A DNA stretch of 36,493 nt from a virus: positions 1 to 36,493 of IMG/VR virus record IMGVR_UViG_3300027987_000122, one strand, 5' to 3'. The first letter of the stretch is position 1. Every line of letters begins with the position of its first letter. Positions 1-5,026 of this stretch are shown here, one piece after another. The notes beneath the pieces are model-generated. The model had not been told where the DNA came from and did no database searches. It saw nothing but the letters and a program-made list of their open reading frames with translations. A program made the position numbers and the translations under genes.

Positions 1-190
1 GCGGGTATATGCTCGCGATCGCTGGGTAACACGCGTTGGCGTATTCGGCGCGTGTCCAGTCGGCGCCGAGCAGTGAGCGGTGAAGCTGGTCGTTGATCAC
101 TCGCTCACACTGGGCGCGAGCCTTTGAGTCGGCGCCCAAAGCTCTGAGGCATAGGTTCTCCAACTGATAGTCCGTGATGGTAATGGTCAT
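1..190 (-). CDS. Small phage protein, MTIT family copy 2 (partial, runs off window)
   Basis: The reading frame opens with ATG at 188-190 behind a strong AGGAGG ribosome site (about 201-206) and stays open to the window edge, giving 63 codons. It begins MTITITDY and contains CLRALGAD and ARAQCERVIN. The same blocks (MTIT, CLRALGA, AR-x-x-CERVI) occur in the upstream neighbour at 262-474, so the two are paralogues made by tandem duplication; 16 bp of DNA are identical between them (96-111 and 290-305). I do not recognise a function. It is the last visible gene of the leftward operon. Confidence 0.7.
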   Translation of the reverse strand, partial: MTITITDYQLENLCLRALGADSKARAQCERVINDQLHRSLLGADWTRAEYANACYPAIASIYP

Positions 191-217
191 GGCCTTGTAT
201 CCTCCTAATGCCCCAAG

Positions 218-242
218 CCCCCACGAATTGAATCGACGGGGG
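218..242 (-). other. Weak stem-loop between the duplicated genes
   Basis: Five C residues (218-222) and five G residues (238-242) flank a partly complementary interior. It sits where the terminator at 519-545 sits relative to the other copy, but lacks a clean U-tract. It may be a decayed copy of that terminator. Confidence 0.3.
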
Positions 243-248
243 CGGGAT

Positions 249-269
249 GCGGGTGGGTGAGTCAGTCTC
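249..269. repeat. 21-bp direct repeat, copy A (copy B 550-570)
   Basis: A 21-base sequence beginning gcgggtgggtgagtcag occurs here and identically at 550-570. On the minus strand each copy covers the stop codon of a gene (262-474 and 563-685). The repeat marks the boundary of a duplicated segment that includes a gene end and the hairpin after it. Confidence 0.8.
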
Positions 270-474
270 TCTGCGCCTCTGCTGCGTCAATCACTCGCTC
301 ACACTCGGAGCGGGCCTCAGCGACCGACATGGTCAGATTGGCCAGGCCCATGCCGGGCTCCGCGTCAGACTGCTCTGCACCAAGTGCTCGGAGGCAGATG
401 GCCTCTTGCAGGGTGTCACCAGCGTTGGCGGATTCGGAACGCAGTGCGTGGATTTGGGTATCTGTGATGGTCAT
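262..474 (-). CDS. Small phage protein, MTIT family copy 1
   Basis: A 70-residue protein. The ATG at 472-474 was chosen because AGGAG lies just upstream and because the resulting N-terminus MTITDTQ matches the paralogue at 1-190. Compared with that copy, it has extra residues before CLRALGAE and between that block and the conserved ARSECERVI. It is rich in Ala and Glu, has no membrane segment, and is probably helical. Function unknown. A terminator-like hairpin lies directly upstream at 519-545, so it may need its own promoter or read-through. Confidence 0.72.
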   Translation of the reverse strand: MTITDTQIHALRSESANAGDTLQEAICLRALGAEQSDAEPGMGLANLTMSVAEARSECERVIDAAEAQRD

Positions 475-518
475 GTCGTTGCTCCTGGTTGCTGCCAGCT
501 CCTTGCTGACACCCGAAA

Positions 519-545
519 AGCCCCCAGGACGAAACCTTGGGGGCT
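519..545 (-). terminator. Rho-independent terminator for the leftward operon
   Basis: Read on the minus strand, AGCCCCCAAGG, a short loop and CCTGGGGGCT form a GC-rich hairpin with one bulge, followed by TTTT. It lies between the end of the gene at 563-685 and the start of the gene at 262-474, so it would end or reduce leftward transcription there. Confidence 0.65.
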
Positions 546-549
546 GGAG

Positions 550-570
550 GCGGGTGGGTGAGTCAGTCTC
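550..570. repeat. 21-bp direct repeat, copy B
   Basis: Identical to the 21 bases at 249-269 and likewise over a leftward gene's stop codon (TGA at 563-565 on the minus strand). Confidence 0.8.
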
Positions 571-685
571 CCCGGCAGCGCCTCCACAGCCACCGGGCGC
601 CAAACCACAGGCCGATCGCTAACATCGCGGCGAGCGGCAGGAGTCGCGCTATCAGCTCGCCCGAAACTTGGATCGTCCAGGTCAC
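563..685 (-). CDS. 40-residue single-span membrane protein
   Basis: The GTG start at 683-685 has GGGGAGGA just upstream and overlaps the TGA of the previous gene (GTGA), as in most neighbours; the longer upstream extension lacks this. The protein is MTWTIQVSGEL followed by a hydrophobic stretch of about 20 residues (roughly 12-34) rich in Leu, Ala, Trp and Gly, then a basic tail RRCRGD. It is likely an inner-membrane protein with the tail in the cytoplasm. Very small phage membrane proteins can be holins, antiholins or superinfection-exclusion factors; nothing here decides which. Confidence 0.65.
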   Translation of the reverse strand: MTWTIQVSGELIARLLPLAAMLAIGLWFGARWLWRRCRGD

Positions 686-990
686 GAGTCCTCCCCGCGC
701 TTTCGTTCGTCGGCAATGATGGCTGCGAGTTTGTCCCCGGCGCGGTACTCCGCGCTCCGCCATGCTCGCAGGGCCGTGTTGCTAGCGGCCAGGTAGACGG
801 GGTGGTTGGTCAGCGTGTGCGACGGCTTTGCGTCACTGACAGGCAGTTGTTCGGTCAGCGCCTCGAAAACTTTCGCGGTGACCCGCCGCGCCGCTAGGTA
901 TGCGGCTTCGGCTTCGCCGTACTCTCGGCGCAACTGAGCCTCTTTGGCGCGAGATTTGTTCACTGCTTGTGGCATTGTCTTGTGACTCAT
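682..990 (-). CDS. Hypothetical protein, helical, 102 aa
   Basis: Starts at ATG 988-990 with GGAGGA eight bases upstream and overlaps the preceding gene's stop as ATGA. The N-terminal half is charged and Ala-rich (MSHKTMPQAVNKSRAKEAQL), predicting an alpha-helical protein; the C-terminus is acidic and basic (ADERKRGEDS). No known motif. It is coupled to the membrane peptide gene downstream. Confidence 0.68.
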   Translation of the reverse strand: MSHKTMPQAVNKSRAKEAQLRREYGEAEAAYLAARRVTAKVFEALTEQLPVSDAKPSHTLTNHPVYLAASNTALRAWRSAEYRAGDKLAAIIADERKRGEDS

Positions 991-1160
991 TTGGATTCCT
1001 CCGCAGTGAGACTCAGGCCACGCTCCAGGTCGCGCATCGCATCGGTTGACGTGTGCCTGGCAGCCCGCATCGCGTCGGCCAGTAGCCGCCCAGCCGGTGA
1101 CTCGTCTGGTTCTGTGACAGCACGTGAGTCTGTGTAGGATAGGCGCTTTTCGGCGTTCAT
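987..1160 (-). CDS. Hypothetical protein, 57 aa
   Basis: The start at ATG 1158-1160 is preferred over the longer upstream frame because GGAGGA precedes it and it overlaps the upstream stop as ATGA. The protein MNAEKRLSYTDSRAVTE... is hydrophilic with a helical C-terminal half containing LLADAMRAARHTSTDAMRD. Not recognised. Confidence 0.65.
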   Translation of the reverse strand: MNAEKRLSYTDSRAVTEPDESPAGRLLADAMRAARHTSTDAMRDLERGLSLTAEESK

Positions 1161-1414
1161 TGCGAATTCCTCCAAGTGAGCAGAGCCTTGTCTAGCTCGT
1201 GGCAAAGGTCGCTCAGCCTGCACAGCTCCAGCTGCGCCGGCGGCTCTTCGCCAATGCGGGCCGCATGGTCCCAATTCGAGTAGGCGTCGCCGAAGTCATC
1301 GGCCAGCTCCCCCAGCAGTGAGCTGACGTAGCGGGTGGCTGCGCACAGCTCGGTCACAGTCTGTCGCTGTGCATCGGTGCGCACGATGAGGCCCTTGGGC
1401 GCAGCGGCGTTCAT
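1157..1414 (-). CDS. Hypothetical helical protein, 85 aa
   Basis: I place the start at ATG 1412-1414, which overlaps the upstream gene's TGA as ATGA; an ATG 12 bases further upstream (1426) is the alternative. The protein is helical with three Cys residues and a C-terminal segment LCRLSDLCHELDKALLTWRN, which looks like a leucine-rich amphipathic helix. No function recognised. It belongs to the same coupled chain as its neighbours. Confidence 0.62.
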   Translation of the reverse strand: MNAAAPKGLIVRTDAQRQTVTELCAATRYVSSLLGELADDFGDAYSNWDHAARIGEEPPAQLELCRLSDLCHELDKALLTWRNSQ

Positions 1415-1551
1415 CGGCGCACCCATTCGTAGGTGTGTCCGTTGACCCGGTATTTTCCGCGCAGTTGCGGCACGTCGTGCTCGCGCACCGGTCTCCCGTG
1501 CTCATCTAGCTCTTGGAAGCGCTCCCATCCGGAAACGTCCTTGTAGCTCAT
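1411..1551 (-). CDS. Hypothetical protein, 46 aa
   Basis: Starts at ATG 1549-1551 and overlaps the upstream TGA as ATGA. The sequence MSYKDVSGWERFQELDEHG... ends with KYRVNGHTYEWVRR, a pattern of alternating hydrophobic and polar residues that suggests a small beta-rich fold. No family recognised. Confidence 0.6.
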   Translation of the reverse strand: MSYKDVSGWERFQELDEHGRPVREHDVPQLRGKYRVNGHTYEWVRR

Positions 1552-1865
1552 CGTCGCACCTCGCAGCGCTTGGCGACGCCGTCCGACGTGGAGCATACCC
1601 ACCCCTTGTCATGCGACAGTCGAGGGGCGTGAGGGGCCGCCGGAGCTGGCGGCCCGACCGGGAGCAGGTAGTCGGCAGGAGACAGCGTCTCAGCCCTCGC
1701 CACGCCCACCCCGAGCAGCACACAGGCGCCCAATGCCAAGCCAACCACCGACCGCACCACACGAGCATAGCGACGGCTCTGGACAGGTGCCTCGACAGGC
1801 TCCGTGGTGTGGATGAGTGAGCGGAATTGTGACAATTCAGCGTTGACTTGATTGATGTGTGACAT
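1548..1865 (-). CDS. Single-pass membrane protein with C-terminal cysteine pair, 105 aa
   Basis: ATG at 1863-1865 with GAGGT about eight bases upstream. Residues 1-30 are hydrophilic, 31-35 basic (RRYAR), about 36-57 a hydrophobic span (VVRSVVGLALGACVLLGVG), then a Pro/Ala-rich stretch and a C-terminal segment with two Cys (CSTSDGVAKRC). The arrangement fits an N-in, C-out inner-membrane protein, and the two Cys could form a disulfide outside the cytoplasm. It is the first gene after the operator region at 1911-1938. Function unknown. Confidence 0.68.
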   Translation of the reverse strand: MSHINQVNAELSQFRSLIHTTEPVEAPVQSRRYARVVRSVVGLALGACVLLGVGVARAETLSPADYLLPVGPPAPAAPHAPRLSHDKGWVCSTSDGVAKRCEVRR

Positions 1866-1892
1866 GTGCGTACCTCAGTTTCTAGCGATGTC

Positions 1893-1904
1893 GTGGCGTA
1901 CCAC
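1893..1904. promoter_or_regulatory. GTGG-CGTA-CCAC inverted repeat in the leader of the leftward genes
   Basis: A perfect 4-bp inverted repeat around CGTA lies between the TCAAG operator cluster and the start codon at 1865. It could be a second protein site or a small mRNA hairpin. Short, so low confidence. Confidence 0.3.
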
Positions 1905-1910
1905 GTTTAC

Positions 1911-1938
1911 CTTGATTCCGTCAAGAACTTTTCTTGAC
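1911..1938. promoter_or_regulatory. TCAAGA operator cluster upstream of the leftward genes
   Basis: Three half-sites follow one another at the same 5-bp spacing: CTTGA (1911-1915), TCAAGA (1921-1926) and TCTTGA (1932-1937). The last two form a perfect palindrome, TCAAGA-N5-TCTTGA, extended by one more pair (GTCAAGA/TCTTGAC). The same palindrome lies over the -10 boxes of the rightward promoters at 3131-3147 and 5005-5021. On the minus strand the right arm contains TTGACG, usable as a -35 box, but no good -10 is seen 16-18 bp on. Probable repressor or activator site shared by both directions. Confidence 0.6.
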
Positions 1939-2052
1939 TTTAGATGGGAGGCCACCGATTCGGCGTGGCCTCGCCGCCCTATCCGCACAGCGTCGCGGAC
2001 CCGTCGTGACTGCTTCGGCGCCACACCCTAGAGCTGCGTCTACCCCAACCCC

Positions 2053-2355
2053 TCACACCCCAGCCAGCCGCCGCGCCTCCTCCCACAGTCGACCCTTATC
2101 GTCGCTCCCCATCACCGCAGCATGAATGCCGTGAGCCAGCTCCCACCGAGCATCCCACACGAGCTCCGACGCCCCCTCATCCGCCACAGGGCGCACCTCA
2201 ATCCCCCCATCATTGCCCCATGTGAGCGTGAACTGCACACCCGAGTCCCTCAGTGTGGTGATAGCGTCCAGAGCCCACCAATCACCCAGGGTCTCATGGG
2301 TCCCCGATTCGTAGGTGGCAGAGTGGAGCTTGATGCATTCGATGTAGATGGTCAT
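2053..2355 (-). CDS. Hypothetical protein, 100 aa
   Basis: ATG at 2353-2355, with GGAGA nine bases upstream on the minus strand. MTIYIECIKLHSATYES... has an acidic, tryptophan-containing body (WWALDAI, LVWDARWELAHGIHAAV) and looks like a compact soluble mixed alpha/beta protein. No family recognised. It is the most promoter-proximal leftward gene, separated from the next by a 187-bp control region. That gap (1866-2052) contains no gene of its own. Confidence 0.65.
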   Translation of the reverse strand: MTIYIECIKLHSATYESGTHETLGDWWALDAITTLRDSGVQFTLTWGNDGGIEVRPVADEGASELVWDARWELAHGIHAAVMGSDDKGRLWEEARRLAGV

Positions 2356-2364
2356 GCGCGGGTC

Positions 2365-2384
2365 TCCTTGACTTGAGTTAAGGA
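2365..2384. promoter_or_regulatory. Imperfect palindrome TCCTTGAC-TTGA-GTTAAGGA
   Basis: Eight-base arms with one mismatch around TTGA, just upstream of the start of the gene at 2053-2355. The arms contain CTTGA, related to the TCAAG half-site of the operators at 1911-1938, 3131-3147 and 5005-5021 but with a different spacing. Possibly a degenerate operator for the leftward transcript. Confidence 0.35.
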
Positions 2385-2678
2385 ACTTGCTGAATCAAAC
2401 TGACAGCTAGACTCAATGCAGGGCACATGCCAACGCAGCGACCCGATGCTACCCGGCTTGCGTGGCCTTCCGGAGAGAGCGACGATTCAGCGAATCGACG
2501 CGTTTTCGCGCTGTTCCGTGACGCTGAACAGGCCGGCAGTGACCAGAAGCGAGCTGAGAGATGAGAGGAAAGGAGCTCCACTCCCTCTCCAACTGGTTGA
2601 ACCACTGACGCTTTACGTCACCGGTTTCAGCGCTTTCGCCTGCTGCGCCGGAAAGCCTAGCAATGCTGCGCACTTGCA

Positions 2679-2697
2679 GGTGACAATTCTCGTCACC
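2679..2697. promoter_or_regulatory. GTGAC-N7-GTCAC palindrome, copy 1
   Basis: GGTGAC-AATTCTC-GTCACC: six-base perfect arms with a 7-bp centre identical to copy 2. A further half-site, TTTCGTCACC, follows about 15 bp downstream (about 2710-2719). Confidence 0.6.
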
Positions 2698-2790
2698 ACG
2701 TGTGCCCAGTTTCGTCACCCCGCCCATGCGAACGGAAACTCATGCCGGAATGCACATCGCTCCCGGGCGAGTATCCGCGCCCATGTGCAG

Positions 2791-2806
2791 AACGACAATA
2801 GTCGTT
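2791..2806. promoter_or_regulatory. AACGAC-AATA-GTCGTT inverted repeat
   Basis: A perfect six-base inverted repeat around AATA in the divergent region. Its GAC/GTC arms resemble the neighbouring GTGAC palindromes, but its spacing differs. Possible protein-binding site. Confidence 0.4.
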
Positions 2807-2915
2807 CATGCAATTCCGCGCACTTGCGCTCCTGGCCGCTGTTAACCCGCGCCGATTGCGCCTCGGGGGGTTGCGTTTCGCGCTGCGTCAGGTGTAGCCC
2901 GGTGTGCTCCGATGT

Positions 2916-2938
2916 GTGGTGACAATTCTCGTCACCAC
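2916..2938. promoter_or_regulatory. GTGAC-N7-GTCAC palindrome, copy 2 (best match)
   Basis: GTGGTGAC-AATTCTC-GTCACCAC: perfect eight-base arms. It is followed by GCGCTGCGTCAACGTCG, which reappears in near-identical form after copy 3, so a longer unit of about 82 bp was duplicated. Confidence 0.65.
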
Positions 2939-3000
2939 GCGCTGCGTCAACGTCGACTGCTCGCTGCGCCTACGTGTGGCGAGATGTGTGCTGGTGTGTG

Positions 3001-3017
3001 GTGACAATTTTCGTCAC
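3001..3017. promoter_or_regulatory. GTGAC-N7-GTCAC palindrome, copy 3
   Basis: GTGAC-AATTTTC-GTCAC, 82 bp from copy 2, preceded by the same TGTGTG stretch and followed by GCACAGCGTCAACGCCG. Ninety-nine bp upstream of the -35 box of the first rightward promoter. Confidence 0.6.
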
Positions 3018-3055
3018 AAAGCACAGCGTCAACGCCGCGCCGCTCGAGGACACCC

Positions 3056-3093
3056 GGCACCCCTGGGGGAGAAGGGGTCGGTGAGGGGGTGCC
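3056..3093. other. GGCACCCC / GGGGTGCC stem-loop
   Basis: Perfect eight-base GC-rich arms (3056-3063 and 3086-3093) with a 22-base G-rich loop, immediately upstream of the first rightward promoter. It may act as a terminator of any transcript entering from the left or as a structural element. Confidence 0.4.
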
Positions 3094-3115
3094 ACCACCT
3101 CTCGCGAAAATGCCA

Positions 3116-3147
3116 TTGCCAAAAAACGCGTCAAGGATTATTCTTGA
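3116..3147 (+). promoter_or_regulatory. Rightward promoter P1 with operator over the -10 box
   Basis: TTGCCA (3116-3121), 17 bp, TATTCT (3139-3144). The palindrome-like TCAAGG-N5-TCTTGA (3131-3147) overlies the -10 box, the classic placement for a repressor. Only seven bases separate the -10 box from the ATG at 3152, so the predicted start site falls on the A of the ATG and the mRNA would be leaderless. P2 at 4991 has the same -35, spacing, operator and ATG distance. Confidence 0.72.
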
Positions 3148-3151
3148 TGGC

Positions 3152-3367
3152 ATGAGCAACACGATGAGCATGGGCTACGGCTCCTGGTTTTGGGCTGTCG
3201 GAATGGCGCTGGGCGGAAAGCGGACTGGCAGGCCCTGCTACCCGCGTCTGGCGATTGGCATGAACGACGAGGGAATGCTGGTCTGGTTCCAGGACGGAAA
3301 AGAAGAGCAGGGCATCCTCTTCGACCGCGATGACATCGAGGCTTTGGACTGGGAGATTCGAGAATGA
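3152..3367 (+). CDS. DUF2829/Tad2-like protein, 71 aa; candidate anti-Thoeris factor
   Basis: ATG 3152 is chosen because the P1 -10 box ends seven bases upstream; there is no ribosome site, consistent with a leaderless mRNA. Residues 12-27 read SWFWAVGMALGGKRTG and the C-terminus reads FDRDDIEALDWEIRE. The pattern A-L-x-G-K-R early and (E/D)-D-x-x-A-x-DWE at the end is typical of DUF2829 proteins, which include Tad2, a phage protein that sequesters the cyclic ADP-ribose-type signal of Thoeris defence. A paralogous C-terminus is in the gene at 5027-5416. Being first behind an early-type promoter suits a counter-defence role. Family call is by eye; function is inferred. Confidence 0.55.
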   Translation: MSNTMSMGYGSWFWAVGMALGGKRTGRPCYPRLAIGMNDEGMLVWFQDGKEEQGILFDRDDIEALDWEIRE

Positions 3368-3801
3368 CGGAAGTGAAGTGGACGGTGCACAAGACGCTGA
3401 TGCGCAGCGAAGGCTACGAACTGCAGCGGGATGGCACGTGGGAGTTGTGGCCGGTGTTGTCGCGCAGCGCTCGCTTCATGAACGAGGGAGACGCCGAGCG
3501 GGAATGCAGGCGCCTTGGGTTGAAACTGGTGGACGAGTTCACCGAGGAGAAGCCCGCGTTACAGCCGGCGAAAACGCGGGTGAAGCTGACGTTCAACGGC
3601 ACCTTTGAAGCCGTGAACGACTGGAAAACGAGAGCCACGCCAATCCACGCGCTGCCAATCTGGGAGAACAACGTCCCGTTTTGCACACGTGACGACTGCC
3701 CCGAGTACGACGGCAAGCGCTGCAAGTTGATGGGATTCAGGCCAGACGGTATCTGCGAGCCGACCGTTGAAGCGATGGGCAAACTGCTGGAGGAGTCATG
3801 A
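3364..3801 (+). CDS. Hypothetical protein with C-terminal four-cysteine motif, 145 aa
   Basis: Overlaps the upstream gene as ATGA. The N-terminal half (about 1-65) is a small mixed-fold region with GTWELWPVLSRSARF and a helix EGDAERECRRLGLKL. The C-terminal part has CTRDDCPEYDGKRCKLMG and then ICEPTV, that is C-x4-C-x7-C-x10-C, which could bind zinc or an iron-sulfur cluster. The phrase DCPxYDGKRC...ICEP is one I associate with uncharacterised phage proteins. Function unknown. Confidence 0.68.
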   Translation: MTEVKWTVHKTLMRSEGYELQRDGTWELWPVLSRSARFMNEGDAERECRRLGLKLVDEFTEEKPALQPAKTRVKLTFNGTFEAVNDWKTRATPIHALPIWENNVPFCTRDDCPEYDGKRCKLMGFRPDGICEPTVEAMGKLLEES

Positions 3802-4067
3802 AACAAGCAAAGATGCTTACTGAGCACGGCGTGTTGGTGCTGCGTATTGCCGAGCGCCTCTGTGCCATGCTCGCCATCCAGGAGAAGAAGCTCGAGGCAG
3901 ACCTGGCTGCGTTGGAGAGTGAGCGCGCCAAACCAACCATCGAGTTCATGATAGAGACAGGGCAGGTGTACCCGCCGTACAGATGGGTGGTAGCACTCTC
4001 GCCGAGGTCCCGCGCCGAGGCCGAAGACTACGCCGCCAAGCGCGGCTGCAAGGCGGTGTTCAAGTGA
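3798..4067 (+). CDS. Hypothetical helical protein, 89 aa
   Basis: ATGA overlap with the gene before it. Residues 10-45 form a long helix (HGVLVLRIAERLCAMLAIQEKKLEADLAALESE), probably a coiled coil, followed by YPPYRWVVALSPRSRAEAEDYAAKRGCKAVFK, which looks like a small beta-alpha unit. No family recognised. Confidence 0.66.
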   Translation: MKQAKMLTEHGVLVLRIAERLCAMLAIQEKKLEADLAALESERAKPTIEFMIETGQVYPPYRWVVALSPRSRAEAEDYAAKRGCKAVFK

Positions 4068-4429
4068 GCCACAGTGTTGATGAACAATATGATGTCTACA
4101 AGGAGAGTAGACGCAAAGCGCGCAAGCCTCATGGTTGCCACGCCTGCGGTGAGACAATTCGCAATGGGGACAGCTACACCGTAGCCAGCATCGTGTTCGA
4201 CGGCTCGGCGCGCTCTGTCAAACGATGCGCTCGCTGCCAGGTTCTCCATGAGCACTTGCGTGAGCTCGGTGCCATGTACGACATGTGGCCAAACGAGCGA
4301 CTCGCATGCGGAATCCTCTACGAGGACGAGTGGGGCCGGGTGCCCGATGACGTTGCGCGGCTGGCCTTTGCGCTTCCCGGCGAAACCGCTTGTCGGGTCG
4401 TGACCGATGGTGGACATCCTCTTCGCTGA
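4064..4429 (+). CDS. Zinc-ribbon phage protein, 121 aa
   Basis: GTG start at 4064 overlaps the previous stop as GTGA. The segment ARKPHGCHACGETIRNGDSY, followed about 25 residues later by CARCQ, gives two Cys-x2-Cys knuckles around a short beta sheet. This matches a common family of small phage zinc-ribbon proteins with the theme KARKxHxCxxCGxxIxxGxxY. Such proteins likely bind nucleic acid or protein; no specific role is known to me. The 3' end overlaps the next gene by 23 bp. Confidence 0.68.
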   Translation: MSHSVDEQYDVYKESRRKARKPHGCHACGETIRNGDSYTVASIVFDGSARSVKRCARCQVLHEHLRELGAMYDMWPNERLACGILYEDEWGRVPDDVARLAFALPGETACRVVTDGGHPLR

Positions 4430-5021
4430 CCCAGACGGCTGCTACGCCGGTATGCCGATCTGGGACGAGTGCAGAGACGCCAGGCTCTACCTGGGGCCAG
4501 GCCCGGTCGTTGCTCATCCCCCATGCAACCTGTGGGTCAACCTCATGGCGCAATGTTACCAGCGTTACGGCCGTCCCGATCACCTGCGTCCTGCGTGGTA
4601 CCCAGGGGGCACCGACGGCGGCTGTTTCGAATCTGCTCTGTCCTCCGTGCGGCGCTGGGGAGGCGTCCTCGAGCATCCGGCTTTCTCCCACGCTTGGGCA
4701 GCACACGGACTTCAGCGCCCGGTTCCTGGTGGCTGGTGTGTGCGGCACACCGCCCATGGAAGGGAGTGGACCTGTGAGGTCTGGCAGGCAGCCTACGGGC
4801 ACCGCGCACGCAAGCGAACCTGGCTTCTCTACAGCGGCAAACAGGAGCCCTTCGAACTGCGCTGGGAGCAACCCACAGGTACCCACCAGGTGGGCTGGTT
4901 CGACCGCATCAAGCCGACCGTCGGCAAGCGCGAGGCTTCCGCCACCCCGGTCGAGTTCCGCGACGAACTCATCCGCCTTGCAGAACACTCTTGCCAAACC
5001 GCAATCAAGAACCTATCTTGA
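4407..5021 (+). CDS. Methyltransferase-like phage protein, 204 aa
   Basis: Contains VVAHPPCNLW (residues 34-43), GGVLEHPAFSHAW (85-97) and YGHRARKRTWLLY (130-142). These blocks define a frequent phage family that looks like a reduced DNA methyltransferase fold: HPPC resembles the catalytic Pro-Cys loop of cytosine-C5 enzymes and RARKRTW resembles their Q-R-R-R motif. A usual SAM-binding FxGxG motif is not visible, so SAM binding and activity are uncertain. The stop codon lies inside the operator of promoter P2, so the promoter for the next gene is embedded in this coding end. Confidence 0.6.
   Translation: MVDILFADPDGCYAGMPIWDECRDARLYLGPGPVVAHPPCNLWVNLMAQCYQRYGRPDHLRPAWYPGGTDGGCFESALSSVRRWGGVLEHPAFSHAWAAHGLQRPVPGGWCVRHTAHGREWTCEVWQAAYGHRARKRTWLLYSGKQEPFELRWEQPTGTHQVGWFDRIKPTVGKREASATPVEFRDELIRLAEHSCQTAIKNLS
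4991..5021 (+). promoter_or_regulatory. Rightward promoter P2 with operator over the -10 box
   Basis: TTGCCA (4991-4996), 17 bp, TATCTT (5014-5019). A perfect palindrome TCAAGA-N5-TCTTGA (5005-5021; arms extend to AATCAAGA/TCTTGATT) covers the -10 box. Seven bases separate the -10 from the ATG at 5027, as in P1, so a leaderless transcript is expected. The promoter lies wholly inside the 3' end of the methyltransferase-like gene. Confidence 0.75.
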
Positions 5022-5026
5022 TTGGC

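Larger units (their letters stand above)
2385..3115. other. Divergent control region, about 0.73 kb without a convincing gene
   Basis: It separates the leftward operon from the rightward one. The open frames in it (for example 2416-2922 plus and 2449-2727 minus) have no ribosome site, a Cys/Ser/Arg-rich composition typical of out-of-frame GC-rich DNA, and no recognisable content. It instead holds three GTGAC-N7-GTCAC palindromes (2679, 2916, 3001), an AACGAC-AATA-GTCGTT inverted repeat (2791) and a long stem-loop (3056). A replication origin, partition site or regulatory hub would all fit; the sequence does not choose between them. Confidence 0.55.

Noticed and set aside
2416-2922. 168-aa plus-strand open frame in the divergent control region
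   Set aside because: Cys/Arg/Ser-rich, no ribosome site, and it crosses two palindromes that are better explained as regulatory DNA.
2679-3017. CRISPR array
   Set aside because: Only three short palindromic copies with unequal spacing (239 and 82 bp), no spacer-sized units and no cas genes.
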